Below, one piece after another: positions 1 to 10,178 of a DNA stretch of 64,000 bases; positions within the stretch are counted from its first letter, which is position 1; each line of letters begins with the position of its first letter. The position numbers were made by a program, and so were the translations under genes. The notes beneath the pieces are model-generated. The model was given only the letters and a program-made list of their open reading frames with translations, was not told the origin of the DNA and searched no databases. The stretch comes from Flavobacterium soyae (GTDB taxonomy: Bacteria; Bacteroidota; Bacteroidia; Flavobacteriales; Flavobacteriaceae): assembly GCF_021245985.1 (NCBI RefSeq), contig NZ_JAJQXA010000010.1:124001-188000 (forward strand). Direction: 5' to 3'.

Positions 1-2
1 AA

Positions 3-2522
3 TTTGTTGAGATCAAAAAGAAAATGCTTGCTTTGTGCAAAGATCTGGAATCAGAAAACGAACAGTTTGCAACAGAAGCACTTTCGTTAATCGATAAAAA
101 CGGAATTGATTTAAAATCATTTTCGAGAGGAACATTTCCTAATCACTTAGAAAGCATCCGGGACGGAAAATTTAATCCGCGAAATAAAACTTTTCATGAA
201 TTTGATGATATTGCTATTAATAAAACAGCAAAAGACAAATCCTTAATTGAAAATATAATTCCAGAATTGCTTCAAATTTTGGTTAAGGTTTACAAGAATT
301 TTGAAAAACGAGATTTCTATAAAGCCTTTCTAAAAAATATTACACCGCTTTCTCTGCTAAATACGGTAAGCAATGAATTGGCAAAAATTCAGTCAGAACA
401 AAATGTTTTATCCATTTCAGAATTTAACGCCATCATTCATCGTGAAATTCAGAACCAGCCAGCGCCATTTATCTATGAGCGTTTAGGTGAACGATATCGC
501 CATTTTTTTATTGATGAATTTCAGGATACTTCAGAAATGCAATGGCAGAATTTAATTCCATTAATACATAACTCACTTTCTGGTGAAGATGATTTTGGTA
601 ATAAAGGAACTTTGATGATTGTGGGCGATCCTAAGCAGTCTATTTACAGATGGAGAGGAGGAAAAGCAGAGCAGTTTATTGAATTAGGAAAAAAAGAAGT
701 TTCTTTTTTTAGCCATGAAAAAGTGCTGAAACATTTAGATACAAACTACAGAAGTTATAGCGAGGTTATTAATTTTAATAATGCCTTTTTTAAATTGATT
801 TCAACTGAATTTATAAATGAAGATTATAAAGATTTATATGAAAATCATAGTTTTCAAAATACAAATTCAAAAAAAGGCGGTTATGTAAATATTTCTTTTC
901 TTCCGATAGTCGAAAAAAATGATTTTGCTGATGAGGAAGAAGTTGTTGAGAAATCAGATTTATATGTTTTAGCGACTTTAAATACAATTCAAAAAGTACT
1001 TCGGGAAGGTTTTAAATATAAAGATATTGTTGTTTTAACTAGAAAAAGAGATCAGGGAATTGCAATTGCAAATTACCTGACAGAACAAAATATTCCGCTT
1101 TTATCATCAGAAACATTGATGATTCAAAATGCGACAGAAGTTCGTTTGATAATTAATCTCCTTAGATATTTAAATAACAATGCTGATTTAGAATCAAAAG
1201 CTTACTTTCTTCATTTTTTAGCTGAAAATAAAGAAATCGAAATGCCGATTCATGATTTTATTGCTCAGGGAATGTCGCAGAAATTTGAAGAAGATTTTGA
1301 AAAATGGCTTTTGACATTTGATGTTTCGCTGTCTTTTGAAAATGTTCGAAAAAAATCGCTTTATGAAGCTGTAGAAATAATCATTTCAAAATTTATACTT
1401 CCATCAGAAGGAAATGCTTATGTGCAGTTTTTTCTGGATATTGTTTTAGAAAGAGATATTCGAAACCAAGCCGGAATAGCTGATTTCCTTAATTACTGGG
1501 ATAAAAATTCTGAGAAATTCAGTATTCCTTCTCCAGAGGGAAACAATGCGGTTCGAATTATGACCATTCATAAATCAAAAGGATTGGAGTTTCCGGTTGT
1601 AATTATGCCTTTTGCGGAAGAGGATTATAACAGAAAGCCAAAAGATAAATTATGGCTGGATACCGAAGAATCTGATTTAGGCGTTCCAAAAGCTTTAATT
1701 GATAACAGCAGCGCAGTTGAAGGTTTTGGAGAAAATGCGTCAGTAGTTTTTAATTTAAAAAAGCAGGAAGAATTATTAGATAATATTAATGTTCTATATG
1801 TTGCATTAACACGTGCCGAAGAACAATTATATGTTATTTCCCAATCTTTAAAAGAAAGGAAAGACGGAGAATTTCCAAATAACATGGCTTCTTATTTTAT
1901 TAAATATCTAATGCATAAAGGAATTTATAATTCGGAAATATTAGAATACGAATTTGGGAGTAAAACAAAACTTTCTAAATCTGAAGAATCTGTTGATACA
2001 TTAAAGATGATTCCAATAGTAAAAGAAGTTTTAAATCCTAAAAATATTAAAATAGCACAGCGTGAAGCCTTGATGTGGGGAACGCACCAGCAGGAAGCAA
2101 TTTCATATGGAAATATTGTGCACGAAATTTTAGCCTTTATAAAAGATAAGTCAGATGTTGATCTTGCAGTTGTAAAAGCAATTGAGAATGGCCTAATTAC
2201 GATTGATCAATCTGAAATGGTTTTAAGAACACTCAATGAAATTGTAAATCATGATGAGTTAAGTATTTGTTTTGATGGTAATTATAAGGTTTTAAATGAG
2301 CAGACCATAGTTCAAAAAGAAGGAAAAATTTTAAAACCAGACCGTGTTGTATTAACTAATAATAAGGAAGCTTATTTGCTGGATTATAAAACGGGTGCAA
2401 TTAATTCAAAATATCAACAGCAAATTCAAGAATATCAAGATGCTATTGAAGATTTAGGATACAAAGTGTTAAAAAAGGTTTTAGTGTATATAGGATCGGA
2501 AATTGAAGTGGTAAATTTGTGA
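3..2522 (+). CDS. AddA-like UvrD-family helicase with C-terminal RecB-type nuclease (5' end outside window)
   Basis: Double-strand-break repair helicase-nuclease of the AddA/RecB type. The frame is open to the left edge, so the N-terminus with the Walker A motif is missing; the first internal ATG is at 24. Counting from that ATG, helicase motif II DEFQDTS lies near residue 164, motif III GDPKQSIYRWRG near 201, then NYRS, the motif V region TIHKSKGLEFPVV and motif VI YVALTRAEEQL. The C-terminus carries the PD-(D/E)XK nuclease: GNIVHEIL, then PDRVVL and LLDYKTGA. An AddB-like partner is encoded at 5442-8204 on the same strand, separated by two unrelated genes. The family call is firm; the name addA is not, because the N-terminus is unseen. 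Confidence 0.9.
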   Translation, partial: FVEIKKKMLALCKDLESENEQFATEALSLIDKNGIDLKSFSRGTFPNHLESIRDGKFNPRNKTFHEFDDIAINKTAKDKSLIENIIPELLQILVKVYKNFEKRDFYKAFLKNITPLSLLNTVSNELAKIQSEQNVLSISEFNAIIHREIQNQPAPFIYERLGERYRHFFIDEFQDTSEMQWQNLIPLIHNSLSGEDDFGNKGTLMIVGDPKQSIYRWRGGKAEQFIELGKKEVSFFSHEKVLKHLDTNYRSYSEVINFNNAFFKLISTEFINEDYKDLYENHSFQNTNSKKGGYVNISFLPIVEKNDFADEEEVVEKSDLYVLATLNTIQKVLREGFKYKDIVVLTRKRDQGIAIANYLTEQNIPLLSSETLMIQNATEVRLIINLLRYLNNNADLESKAYFLHFLAENKEIEMPIHDFIAQGMSQKFEEDFEKWLLTFDVSLSFENVRKKSLYEAVEIIISKFILPSEGNAYVQFFLDIVLERDIRNQAGIADFLNYWDKNSEKFSIPSPEGNNAVRIMTIHKSKGLEFPVVIMPFAEEDYNRKPKDKLWLDTEESDLGVPKALIDNSSAVEGFGENASVVFNLKKQEELLDNINVLYVALTRAEEQLYVISQSLKERKDGEFPNNMASYFIKYLMHKGIYNSEILEYEFGSKTKLSKSEESVDTLKMIPIVKEVLNPKNIKIAQREALMWGTHQQEAISYGNIVHEILAFIKDKSDVDLAVVKAIENGLITIDQSEMVLRTLNEIVNHDELSICFDGNYKVLNEQTIVQKEGKILKPDRVVLTNNKEAYLLDYKTGAINSKYQQQIQEYQDAIEDLGYKVLKKVLVYIGSEIEVVNL

Positions 2523-2603
2523 AAATATTAATCAGATGTTAAAGAAAAAACTTCACTTTTTACGGGTTAAGTTGTTAATATTTAACGTTTTAAATAGATA
2601 AAA

Positions 2604-3797
2604 ATGTACGGTAAAATTAAAGAGTATCTGCAAAGTGAGCTGCAGACAATCGAAGAAAATGGAATTTTCAAAAAAGAGCGAATTATAACTTCTGCTCAAG
2701 GTGCAGAGATTACAATTTCGACAGGAGAAACAGTTTTAAATTTTTGTGCCAATAATTATTTAGGTCTTTCGTCGCATCCGGAAGTGGTTCAGGCCGCAAA
2801 AGACGCAATGGATACACATGGTTTCGGAATGTCATCTGTTCGTTTCATTTGTGGAACTCAGGATATTCATAAAACCTTAGAAAAAAAGATTGCAGATTTT
2901 TATGGTACAGAAGATACTATATTATATGCAGCAGCTTTTGATGCAAACGGCGGTGTTTTTGAACCTTTATTAGGAGAAAATGATGCTATTATTTCAGATA
3001 GTTTAAATCATGCTTCTATTATAGATGGAGTTCGTTTATGCAAAGCAGCCCGTTATCGCTATGAAAACAGCAACATGGAAGATCTGGAACAGCAATTAAT
3101 AAAAGCAAACGAAGCAGGGACTCGTTTTAAATTGATTGTAACCGATGGGGTTTTCTCTATGGATGGATTAGTTGCTCCTCTGGATAAGATTTGCGACCTG
3201 GCTGATAAATACGATGCATTAGTTATGGTGGATGAATGCCACGCTGCCGGATTTATTGGAGCAACAGGAAAAGGTACACTTGAAGCAAAAGGAGTAATGG
3301 GACGTGTTGATATTATTACAGGTACATTAGGAAAAGCATTAGGCGGAGCAATGGGCGGATATACGACAGCTAAAAAAGAAATAATAGAAATTCTGCGTCA
3401 GCGTTCCAGACCTTATTTGTTTTCTAATTCATTAGCGCCTTCAATTGTAGGTGCATCAATAAAGGTTTTTGAATTATTAGAAAAAGATACAGCACTTAGA
3501 GATAAATTAGAATGGAACACTAATTACTTTAAGGAAGGAATGAAAAATGCAGGATTTGATATAATTGATGGAGATTCTGCAATTGTACCCGTAATGTTAT
3601 ATGATGCGAAATTATCTCAGACTATGGCAAATGAACTTTTAAAACAAGGAATTTATGTAATAGGTTTTTTCTTTCCGGTAGTTCCAAAAGACAAAGCCAG
3701 AATAAGAGTCCAGCTTTCTGCAGCTCATACTAAAGAGCACCTGGACAAGGCAATAGAAGCTTTTAAATTAACAGGTAAAATGTTAAAAGTTATATAA
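2604..3797 (+). CDS. kbl: Glycine C-acetyltransferase (2-amino-3-ketobutyrate CoA ligase)
   Basis: PLP enzyme of the alpha-oxoamine synthase family. It cleaves 2-amino-3-ketobutyrate with CoA to glycine and acetyl-CoA, the second step of threonine breakdown via threonine dehydrogenase. At 397 residues it has the normal length. Visible motifs are the N-terminal [10 protein letters not shown], the cofactor-binding VDECHAAGF and the Schiff-base lysine in GTLGKALGG. No threonine dehydrogenase gene is adjacent. It stands alone between two unrelated genes, with about 80 bases of AT-rich sequence upstream. Other members of the family (KAS, BioF) are less likely because the sequence follows the Kbl pattern throughout. 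Confidence 0.93.
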   Translation: MYGKIKEYLQSELQTIEENGIFKKERIITSAQGAEITISTGETVLNFCANNYLGLSSHPEVVQAAKDAMDTHGFGMSSVRFICGTQDIHKTLEKKIADFYGTEDTILYAAAFDANGGVFEPLLGENDAIISDSLNHASIIDGVRLCKAARYRYENSNMEDLEQQLIKANEAGTRFKLIVTDGVFSMDGLVAPLDKICDLADKYDALVMVDECHAAGFIGATGKGTLEAKGVMGRVDIITGTLGKALGGAMGGYTTAKKEIIEILRQRSRPYLFSNSLAPSIVGASIKVFELLEKDTALRDKLEWNTNYFKEGMKNAGFDIIDGDSAIVPVMLYDAKLSQTMANELLKQGIYVIGFFFPVVPKDKARIRVQLSAAHTKEHLDKAIEAFKLTGKMLKVI

Positions 3798-3843
3798 TTA
3801 CCACATTCGTGTAATTTTTGTAGGTTTTTTTTAACATTTGATT

Positions 3844-3873
3844 TTGTATTTAAAAAATTTGGTGTTACTTTTG
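3844..3873 (+). promoter_or_regulatory. Bacteroidota-type promoter of the OmpA gene
   Basis: TTG at 3844-3846, a 19-base spacer and TACTTTTG at 3866-3873 match the Flavobacterium -33/-7 consensus. The start codon lies 37 bases downstream. Confidence 0.6.
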
Positions 3874-3910
3874 CTTGTAATTAACTAAATTGTAATTAAA
3901 AAAATTAAGT

Positions 3911-5377
3911 ATGAAACATCTTAACAAACTTTTAGTTGCTGTAATGATGGCGATGGGTTTAAGTTCTCACGCGCAAGACAGTAACAATCCATGGGCGATC
4001 TCTTTTGGGGTTAATGCTGTGGATACTAGGACTAGTGCAAGTCCAGATCATGTTGACTTTTTCCCTGCACACTTTTCTCAGCCATTCGCAGTAAAAGACA
4101 ACTGGAATATTCTTCCTTCTTTATCTTATATTGGTGTGTCTAGATACGTTGGCAGCGGTTTCTCAGTTGGTTTACAAGGTTCTGTAAACAAAATTGATAA
4201 ATACGTTCTTTTCAGACCAGACGCAGCAGGTCATGATGGAAGAGGTATGATTGTAGTTAATCCTGGTGATTTAATGTACTACGGAATTGATGCTACTATT
4301 AAATACAGCTTCCAGGAATTAATCAAATCTAAAGTGATTGATCCTTCGTTATCTGTTGGTGGAGGTTATACTTTCTTCGGAGATAGCAGCTACGGAACTG
4401 TAAACCCAGGTGCTGGTATTACATTCTGGTTTACAGATGCTATTGGTCTTGAATTAGGTACAAAATACAAATGGTCTGTAAGTGGTGATAGAGAAGATGC
4501 TTCTGGAACTCCAGATGCTCCATCTCACTTCCAACACACTGCCGGTCTTGTATTCAAATTTGGTGGTAAAGACACTGACGGTGACGGTATCTACGATAAA
4601 GATGATGCTTGTCCAGATGTTGCTGGTTTAAAACAATTCAACGGATGTCCTGATACTGACGGAGACGGAATCGTTGACGCTAGCGATGCTTGTCCTAACG
4701 AATTTGGTTTAGCTGCATTAAACGGATGTCCTGATAAAGACGGAGACGGTGTTGCTGACAAAGATGACGCTTGTCCAGATGTTGCTGGTTTAGCTGCTTT
4801 AAAAGGTTGTCCTGATACTGACGGAGACGGAATCGCTGATAAAGACGATAAATGTCCTACAGTTGCTGGTCCTAAAGAAAATGGTGGTTGTCCTTTCTTA
4901 GACGCTGATAAAGATGGTGTTTTAGATAAAGATGATGATTGTCCTACAGTTGCTGGTCCAGCTAGTAACAGAGGATGTCCTGAAGTATCTTCTCAAGCTT
5001 TAGAAGATCTTAAAGTTCAAGCAAGAGCTATCTACTTTAACTCAGGAAAAGCTACTTTCAAAACTGGTGACAAAGAAACTCCAGCTAGATTAGATGCTAT
5101 TAAAGAAATCCTTAAAAACTATCCAAACGCAAAATTCAGTATTGAAGGACACACAGATAGTACAGGTTCTGCTAAAGTAAACCAAAAACTTTCTGAAGAC
5201 AGAGCTAATGCTGTATTAAACGCTTTAGTTGAAAGAGGTGTTAATCCAGAAAACTTACAAGCTAAAGGATTTGGATCTTCTCAACCAGTTGCAAGTAACA
5301 AAACTGCTGCAGGTAAAGCACAAAACAGAAGAACTGAAATTAAACACATAGGTTCTAAATACCAAGGTAAACTATAA
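3911..5377 (+). CDS. OmpA family outer-membrane protein with thrombospondin type 3 repeats
   Basis: Major-type outer-membrane protein, 488 residues. A signal peptide covers about residues 1-22 and ends in SHAQ. An eight-stranded barrel-like N-terminal region of about 190 residues follows. Next come five calcium-binding thrombospondin type 3 repeats (about 220-355) with repeated DTDGDGI..KDDACP units. The OmpA peptidoglycan-binding domain follows at about 370-480, with GHTDSTG and the closing AQNRRTEI. It probably links the outer membrane to the cell wall. Codon use is of the highly expressed kind (many AAC, GGT, GCT), and it has its own strong-looking promoter and a terminator directly after the stop. 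Confidence 0.93.
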   Translation: MKHLNKLLVAVMMAMGLSSHAQDSNNPWAISFGVNAVDTRTSASPDHVDFFPAHFSQPFAVKDNWNILPSLSYIGVSRYVGSGFSVGLQGSVNKIDKYVLFRPDAAGHDGRGMIVVNPGDLMYYGIDATIKYSFQELIKSKVIDPSLSVGGGYTFFGDSSYGTVNPGAGITFWFTDAIGLELGTKYKWSVSGDREDASGTPDAPSHFQHTAGLVFKFGGKDTDGDGIYDKDDACPDVAGLKQFNGCPDTDGDGIVDASDACPNEFGLAALNGCPDKDGDGVADKDDACPDVAGLAALKGCPDTDGDGIADKDDKCPTVAGPKENGGCPFLDADKDGVLDKDDDCPTVAGPASNRGCPEVSSQALEDLKVQARAIYFNSGKATFKTGDKETPARLDAIKEILKNYPNAKFSIEGHTDSTGSAKVNQKLSEDRANAVLNALVERGVNPENLQAKGFGSSQPVASNKTAAGKAQNRRTEIKHIGSKYQGKL

Positions 5378-5401
5378 TTTACTTTTGTAAATAAATACTA
5401 A

Positions 5402-5429
5402 AAGCCATTCTTAATTGAATGGCTTTTTT
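5402..5429 (+). terminator. Rho-independent terminator of the OmpA gene
   Basis: AAAGCCATTC, a short loop and GAATGGCTTTTTTT form a hairpin with a T tract. It lies 25 bases after the OmpA stop and just before the next start codon. Confidence 0.85.
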
Positions 5430-5441
5430 TATTTTTATAAA

Positions 5442-8204
5442 ATGATAAATACTTCTTTCTTAGAGAAAATTGCAACTGTTGTAATTCAGGATTATTCAGA
5501 TAAATTAGCAGAAACTACTATTGTTTTACCAAACAAAAGAGCTAAAGTTTTTTTAATCGAAGCGCTTAAAAAGGAAACATCAAAAACAATCCTTTCTCCT
5601 GAAATTATAAGTATTGAAGATTTTGTACAGGATGTTGCTTCAATTAGATCTGTGGATTCAATTGAACTGTTGTTTGAGTTTTATGAAGTTTATTTATCTG
5701 TTACTGAAAAGCAGCACCAACAGTCTTTTGAGTTGTTTGCTAATTGGGCAAAAACACTCTTGCAGGATTTTAACGAAATTGATCGTTATCTTTTGGAGCC
5801 AAATCATGTTTTGTCTTATCTAAAAGATATCGAAGACATTAAGAAATGGGGAATAGAGGTTGAAAATAAAACTAAACTTTTAGAAAATTATATCGATTTT
5901 TGGAAACTTCTGCCTCTTTATTACGATTCACTATACAATCATCTATTAAATAAATCAATTGGTTACCAAGGTTTGATTTATAGAGAAGCAGTAAATAACT
6001 TAAATCATTTTTCGAATACAATTTCAAATCGAAATTTTATTTTTGCCGGATTCAATGCCTTAAATGCTGCAGAAGAAAAAATTGTGCAGCATCTTTTAGC
6101 GCTTGATCAGGCCAAAATTTATTGGGATGTAGATCAGACATTTTTAAATGATCCTTTTCATGATGCCGGACTTTTTGTCCGTCGTTTTAAAGAGAGCTGG
6201 AAGCATTATAAATTCCACCCTTTTGAGTGGATTGTAGACGATTTTTCTCAAACAAAAAACATTCAGGTTATTGGTACTCCAAAAACAATTGGACAAGCTA
6301 AATTGGCAGGAAGCATTATTGAGAATTTGATTAATGAAAACCCAGCCGCTTCTCTGGATAAGGTTGCAGTAGTGTTGGGAGAAGAAAATCTTTTAATTCC
6401 GGTTTTATATTCGCTGCCTTCTTCGGTTGGGGCATTGAATATTACAATGGGATATTCAGGAAAGAATAACCCATCGCAGATACTGGTAGCTAAGTTTTTC
6501 AAAATGCATACAAATGCACTTTCTCGTGCTGGCGGCAGTTATGTTTTTTATTATAAAGATGTTCTGGATATTCTGACACATCCATTAGTCGAGCCATATG
6601 CGAAGACCAATCATATTGTTAGAATAATCAAAGAGAATAACTACACTTTTATTACTCTCAATAAAATTTTAGAGCTTAATCAAAATCCGTCCGAATTGTT
6701 TTCTTTATTGTTTCAGAAATGGGAAAACGGATCGATAGCCGTTCTTGAAAATATCTCGGCAATGTTACTTTTGATAAAGCAGAATTTCAACAATGATAAT
6801 GAAGAAGAAAAAATTGCTAAAACTTTTGTGTATGCTGTTTTTAAAGTGATTAATAAACTTATAAATTATTATTCGCAGCATAAACACATCGATAATATTG
6901 ATACTCTTCATGCTATTTATAAGCAGATTATTGATGTGGCTGAAGTTTCTTTTGAAGGTGAGCCTTTACGTGGACTGCAGATTATGGGAGTTCTTGAAAG
7001 CCGTGTTCTTGATTTTGAAACTGTAATTGTTACTTCGATGAATGAAGGTAAGTTTCCAGCCGGAAAATCTCAGAATTCATTCATTCCTTATGACGTGAAG
7101 AAAGAATTGGGTCTGCCGACTTTTAAAGAAAAAGATGCCATTTATACCTATCACTTTTATCATTTACTTCAGCGGGCAAAAAATATTTATTTAATTTATA
7201 ATACAGAAAATGACGGATTAGACGCCGGTGAACGCAGCCGTTTTATAACCCAGCTCGAAGTAGAAAAAAAATCAAAACATAATTTGTCTTTTGATATCTA
7301 TAATCCGGTATTACCGGCTACGGCATATCAGCCCATGGTAATTCCGAAATCAGAAGCGGTTATGGAACGTTTAAAAGAAATTGCTGCTAATGGGTTTTCT
7401 CCTTCTGCATTAACGAGTTATATTCGAAACCCAATTGAGTTTTATTTTCAAAAAATCCTGCGTATTCGTGAAGTCGAAGAAGTCGAAGAAAACATTGCTT
7501 TAAATACACTCGGAACAATCATTCATGAAACATTAAAAACATTGTATGAGCCTTTTATCGGGAAGTTTATTTCAGAAACTGATTTATTAAACTGTTTTAA
7601 ATTGTTAGATGATGAAGTGTTGAAACAATTTAAATTGGTATATAAGGAAGGTGAAATTAAAAAAGGACGTAATCTTCTGGCCTTTGAAGTTGCAAAGCGA
7701 AATGTTTCTAATTTTTTGAAAATGGAATTAGAATCGGTTAAAAACGGAGATGCAGTTCAGATTATAGCTTTGGAGCAAACTTTTGAGCGTTATCTCACTC
7801 ATCCCGGTTTACCATTTCCGGTGCTAATTAAAGGAAATGTTGACAGGATTGAATTTCGCAATGGAAAAATAAGAATCATTGATTATAAGACCGGAAAAGT
7901 CGAAAAAACAAATGTTATACTTAAATCTTGGAACGGATTAACACAAGAGCTTAAAAATGACAAAATTATTCAGGTTTTGGCTTATGCGTTTATGTTTGAA
8001 GAACATGCGGGAGATATTCCAATAGAAGTCGGAATTATTTCTTTTAAAAATTTAAAATCAGGGTTTTTGCCTTTTGGATTTAAAGAAGAAAAAGATCTGG
8101 ATATAACAGTAAGTAAGTCAATTTTAAATAGTTATGTAGAAGAAATTGTTTTATTGCTAAATGAAATACTGGATATCACTATCCCTTTTGAAGAAAGAAT
8201 ATAG
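5442..8204 (+). CDS. AddB-like PD-(D/E)XK nuclease family protein
   Basis: Partner-type protein of the AddAB recombination helicase-nuclease, 920 residues. I start it at the ATG at 5442: the longer frame begins at a TTG inside the preceding terminator. The N-terminus has a degenerate P-loop region (TIVLPNKRAK) where active helicases have GxxGTGKT. The middle holds the FPAGKSQNSFIP and LQRAKNIYLIYN segments typical of Bacteroidota AddB-like proteins. The C-terminal nuclease shows GTIIHETL, then VDRIEF and RIIDYKTGK. The cysteine usual in the SYxxCP position is replaced by Asn (YIRNPIEFYF), so the iron-sulfur cluster of classical AddB is probably absent. Confidence 0.85.
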   Translation: MINTSFLEKIATVVIQDYSDKLAETTIVLPNKRAKVFLIEALKKETSKTILSPEIISIEDFVQDVASIRSVDSIELLFEFYEVYLSVTEKQHQQSFELFANWAKTLLQDFNEIDRYLLEPNHVLSYLKDIEDIKKWGIEVENKTKLLENYIDFWKLLPLYYDSLYNHLLNKSIGYQGLIYREAVNNLNHFSNTISNRNFIFAGFNALNAAEEKIVQHLLALDQAKIYWDVDQTFLNDPFHDAGLFVRRFKESWKHYKFHPFEWIVDDFSQTKNIQVIGTPKTIGQAKLAGSIIENLINENPAASLDKVAVVLGEENLLIPVLYSLPSSVGALNITMGYSGKNNPSQILVAKFFKMHTNALSRAGGSYVFYYKDVLDILTHPLVEPYAKTNHIVRIIKENNYTFITLNKILELNQNPSELFSLLFQKWENGSIAVLENISAMLLLIKQNFNNDNEEEKIAKTFVYAVFKVINKLINYYSQHKHIDNIDTLHAIYKQIIDVAEVSFEGEPLRGLQIMGVLESRVLDFETVIVTSMNEGKFPAGKSQNSFIPYDVKKELGLPTFKEKDAIYTYHFYHLLQRAKNIYLIYNTENDGLDAGERSRFITQLEVEKKSKHNLSFDIYNPVLPATAYQPMVIPKSEAVMERLKEIAANGFSPSALTSYIRNPIEFYFQKILRIREVEEVEENIALNTLGTIIHETLKTLYEPFIGKFISETDLLNCFKLLDDEVLKQFKLVYKEGEIKKGRNLLAFEVAKRNVSNFLKMELESVKNGDAVQIIALEQTFERYLTHPGLPFPVLIKGNVDRIEFRNGKIRIIDYKTGKVEKTNVILKSWNGLTQELKNDKIIQVLAYAFMFEEHAGDIPIEVGIISFKNLKSGFLPFGFKEEKDLDITVSKSILNSYVEEIVLLLNEILDITIPFEERI

Positions 8205-8276
8205 ATTTTAGATTAATTTATTGAATTAAAAAAACAGCTGAATTATCTACTATAAGTTTTGCTGTCAAAATAAAGA

Positions 8277-8308
8277 AAAGGCCTTTCGAATTTCGAAAGG
8301 CCTTTTTT
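8277..8308. terminator. Bidirectional terminator between convergent genes
   Basis: AAAAGGCCTTTCG and its reverse complement form a long stem flanked by A and T tracts. It lies between the AddB-like gene and the convergent hydrolase, so it can serve both strands. Confidence 0.85.
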
Positions 8309-8328
8309 GCTTTTAATCCCTTTTTATT

Positions 8329-9105
8329 TTAGTTGAAGAAATCTAACAAAATCGGTTTTAGCTCTTCTTTATTTTCAATATGACTCATATGACCATCTTC
8401 AAACGAAATTAATTCTGCTGTTGTATCTTCAATTTGAGCAAGACTTTCTTCGTAGTTTAAAACAGGATCTTTTTTTCCTAAAATCAATAAAACAGGAAAT
8501 CTGTTTTCGTGTAAAAGCCATTCGCGGTCTTTTCGCATTTTCATTCCTTCCAGCGAAGCCACAATTCCCTGCAAAGGTGTTTTTAAAGCCTGTTCTCGTA
8601 CTTTTTCAATTTCATCAGCTAAACGAGTTCTGTTGTTTTCGCTGAATAAATTCGCAATCGCTAAACTCACAAAGTTTACATAATTTTGTTTTACTGCTTT
8701 TATTGCCCGAGTTCTGTTTAATTTTTTCTCAGGACTGTCTTCTTTAGAAGTCGAATTTAATAAAACCAGTTTTTTGATATTTTCAGGGAATAATTCGGCG
8801 AAAGCCAAAGCCACATAACCGCCCATAGAATGACCTAAAATAGTAGCTTTTTCTATTTTTAAAGATTGCAAAACTTCATAAACAACATCTGCATTATCTT
8901 CCATTTCATGCACATAACCTAGACAGTCTGATTCTCCGTGACCTAATAAATCGATGGTAATAACACGATATTTTTCTGAAAACAAATTAACATATTCTGC
9001 CCACATTTTTTTGTTTTCCAAAAAGCCGTGAAGCAGTACAATTGCATTTCCTTCGCCAGAATCAGTAAAAGATATTTTCGTGTTTTTATATAGGATATTT
9101 TTCAA
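8329..9105 (-). CDS. Alpha/beta-fold hydrolase (cytoplasmic)
   Basis: Serine hydrolase of 258 residues without a signal peptide. The nucleophile elbow is GHSMGG near residue 93. The oxyanion loop region is LHGFLENK. The acid is in GKKDPVLN and the catalytic His in DGHMSHIE near the C-terminus. The sequence resembles the small esterase/lactonase-like hydrolases common in Bacteroidota, but the substrate cannot be told. It is followed on the same strand by the shared terminator at 8277-8308. It is separated from the next upstream gene by about 165 bases, so it is probably a single-gene unit. Confidence 0.85.
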   Translation of the reverse strand: MKNILYKNTKISFTDSGEGNAIVLLHGFLENKKMWAEYVNLFSEKYRVITIDLLGHGESDCLGYVHEMEDNADVVYEVLQSLKIEKATILGHSMGGYVALAFAELFPENIKKLVLLNSTSKEDSPEKKLNRTRAIKAVKQNYVNFVSLAIANLFSENNRTRLADEIEKVREQALKTPLQGIVASLEGMKMRKDREWLLHENRFPVLLILGKKDPVLNYEESLAQIEDTTAELISFEDGHMSHIENKEELKPILLDFFN

Positions 9106-9271
9106 AATGACATTTTAAAATTTGAAGTGCAAAGATAAGAAAGGTAAAACCATATAAGAAATGCAAGTTCATTTGAGTTAAAAATAATAGCTATTAGATT
9201 CAATTTTAAATGAATTTATATTTCTTATATAGTTTAAAAAAAGACCTTCATTTCTGAAAGCCGTTTTTGTT

Positions 9272-10171
9272 TTATGATTTTAAAAAAGAAATGATCTCAT
9301 TAAAATATTTATCTCTCGCATCGAGCCATCCGTAATGTTTAGAATGTTCTAATAAAATGAGTTTTGAATTTGGATACGCCTTATGATCAATTTCGCCAAT
9401 TTCATTGCTAATAATATCTTCTTTTCCCTGAATAATTAAAACAGGATTTTTGAAGGTTTTTAATTTGTCTTTGCAGTCAAAACTCATTTTTTGCATATCA
9501 GACCATAACAAACCATTTATTGTCGAATTTCCCTGTGTTAACCTTTCGGCAATTATTGGAACAAATTTTTGATCGTAAACATAAGCCGGAGCCATTGCTC
9601 TTCCGCGTCCGAGTCTTGCTTTGTGAGATGTATCACCTTTTTCGATTTTATCATTCCAGTAATCCAGAGAATCTTTTTCAGCTTTGCTTAAACCAGCTTC
9701 AATCAAATTCGGGCTTTTTAATAAAGTCAAATCTACGCCGCCAGAAGATGATAAAATTAATTTATCGATACTGTTTGGATAAACCGTCGCATAATACGAA
9801 CTCAACATTCCTCCAAAAGAATGCCCCAGAATATTCCATTTTTTGATTTTAAGATGTTTTCGTAACGATTCGATATCATCGGCCATTATTTTCATCGAAA
9901 TAGTCTTAGTGTTTAATTTTGAAAGTTTCGATTTTCCGGTTCCTCTTTGATCATAAATAATCGTTTGCTGACTTTCGCCCAGCGTTTTCGCCATATCTTC
10001 AAAGCCATTGCTGTTCATTCCCGGACCGCCGTTTATAATTAAAACCGGTTCACCCTTTCCGAAAGTTTTATAAAACGTTTTACTTCCGTCAGTGTTAATT
10101 GCATAGCCTTCTGTCTGGGCAAAAATATTTCCCAAAAACAATAAAAATCCAAGTAGAAAAATCTTTTTCAT
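9272..10171 (-). CDS. Secreted alpha/beta hydrolase, proline iminopeptidase-like
   Basis: A signal peptide (residues 1-19, ending in IFAQ) precedes an alpha/beta hydrolase domain. The oxyanion region is INGGPGMNS, the HGGPG-type motif of proline iminopeptidases. YDQRGTGKS follows, and the nucleophile elbow is GHSFGG. The acid is in GKEDIIS and the His in EHSKHYGW. The S33 peptidase family is the best fit; it would remove N-terminal proline from peptides in the periplasm. It lies 7 bases after the aminopeptidase P gene on the same strand, so the pair probably forms an operon for proline-containing peptides. Confidence 0.82.
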   Translation of the reverse strand: MKKIFLLGFLLFLGNIFAQTEGYAINTDGSKTFYKTFGKGEPVLIINGGPGMNSNGFEDMAKTLGESQQTIIYDQRGTGKSKLSKLNTKTISMKIMADDIESLRKHLKIKKWNILGHSFGGMLSSYYATVYPNSIDKLILSSSGGVDLTLLKSPNLIEAGLSKAEKDSLDYWNDKIEKGDTSHKARLGRGRAMAPAYVYDQKFVPIIAERLTQGNSTINGLLWSDMQKMSFDCKDKLKTFKNPVLIIQGKEDIISNEIGEIDHKAYPNSKLILLEHSKHYGWLDARDKYFNEIISFLKS

Positions 10172-10178
10172 CTTGAAA

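Noticed and set aside
5415..5441. Longer N-terminus of the AddB-like protein from a TTG
   Set aside because: The added codons are the terminator stem and T tract of the preceding gene; ATG at 5442 is the natural start.
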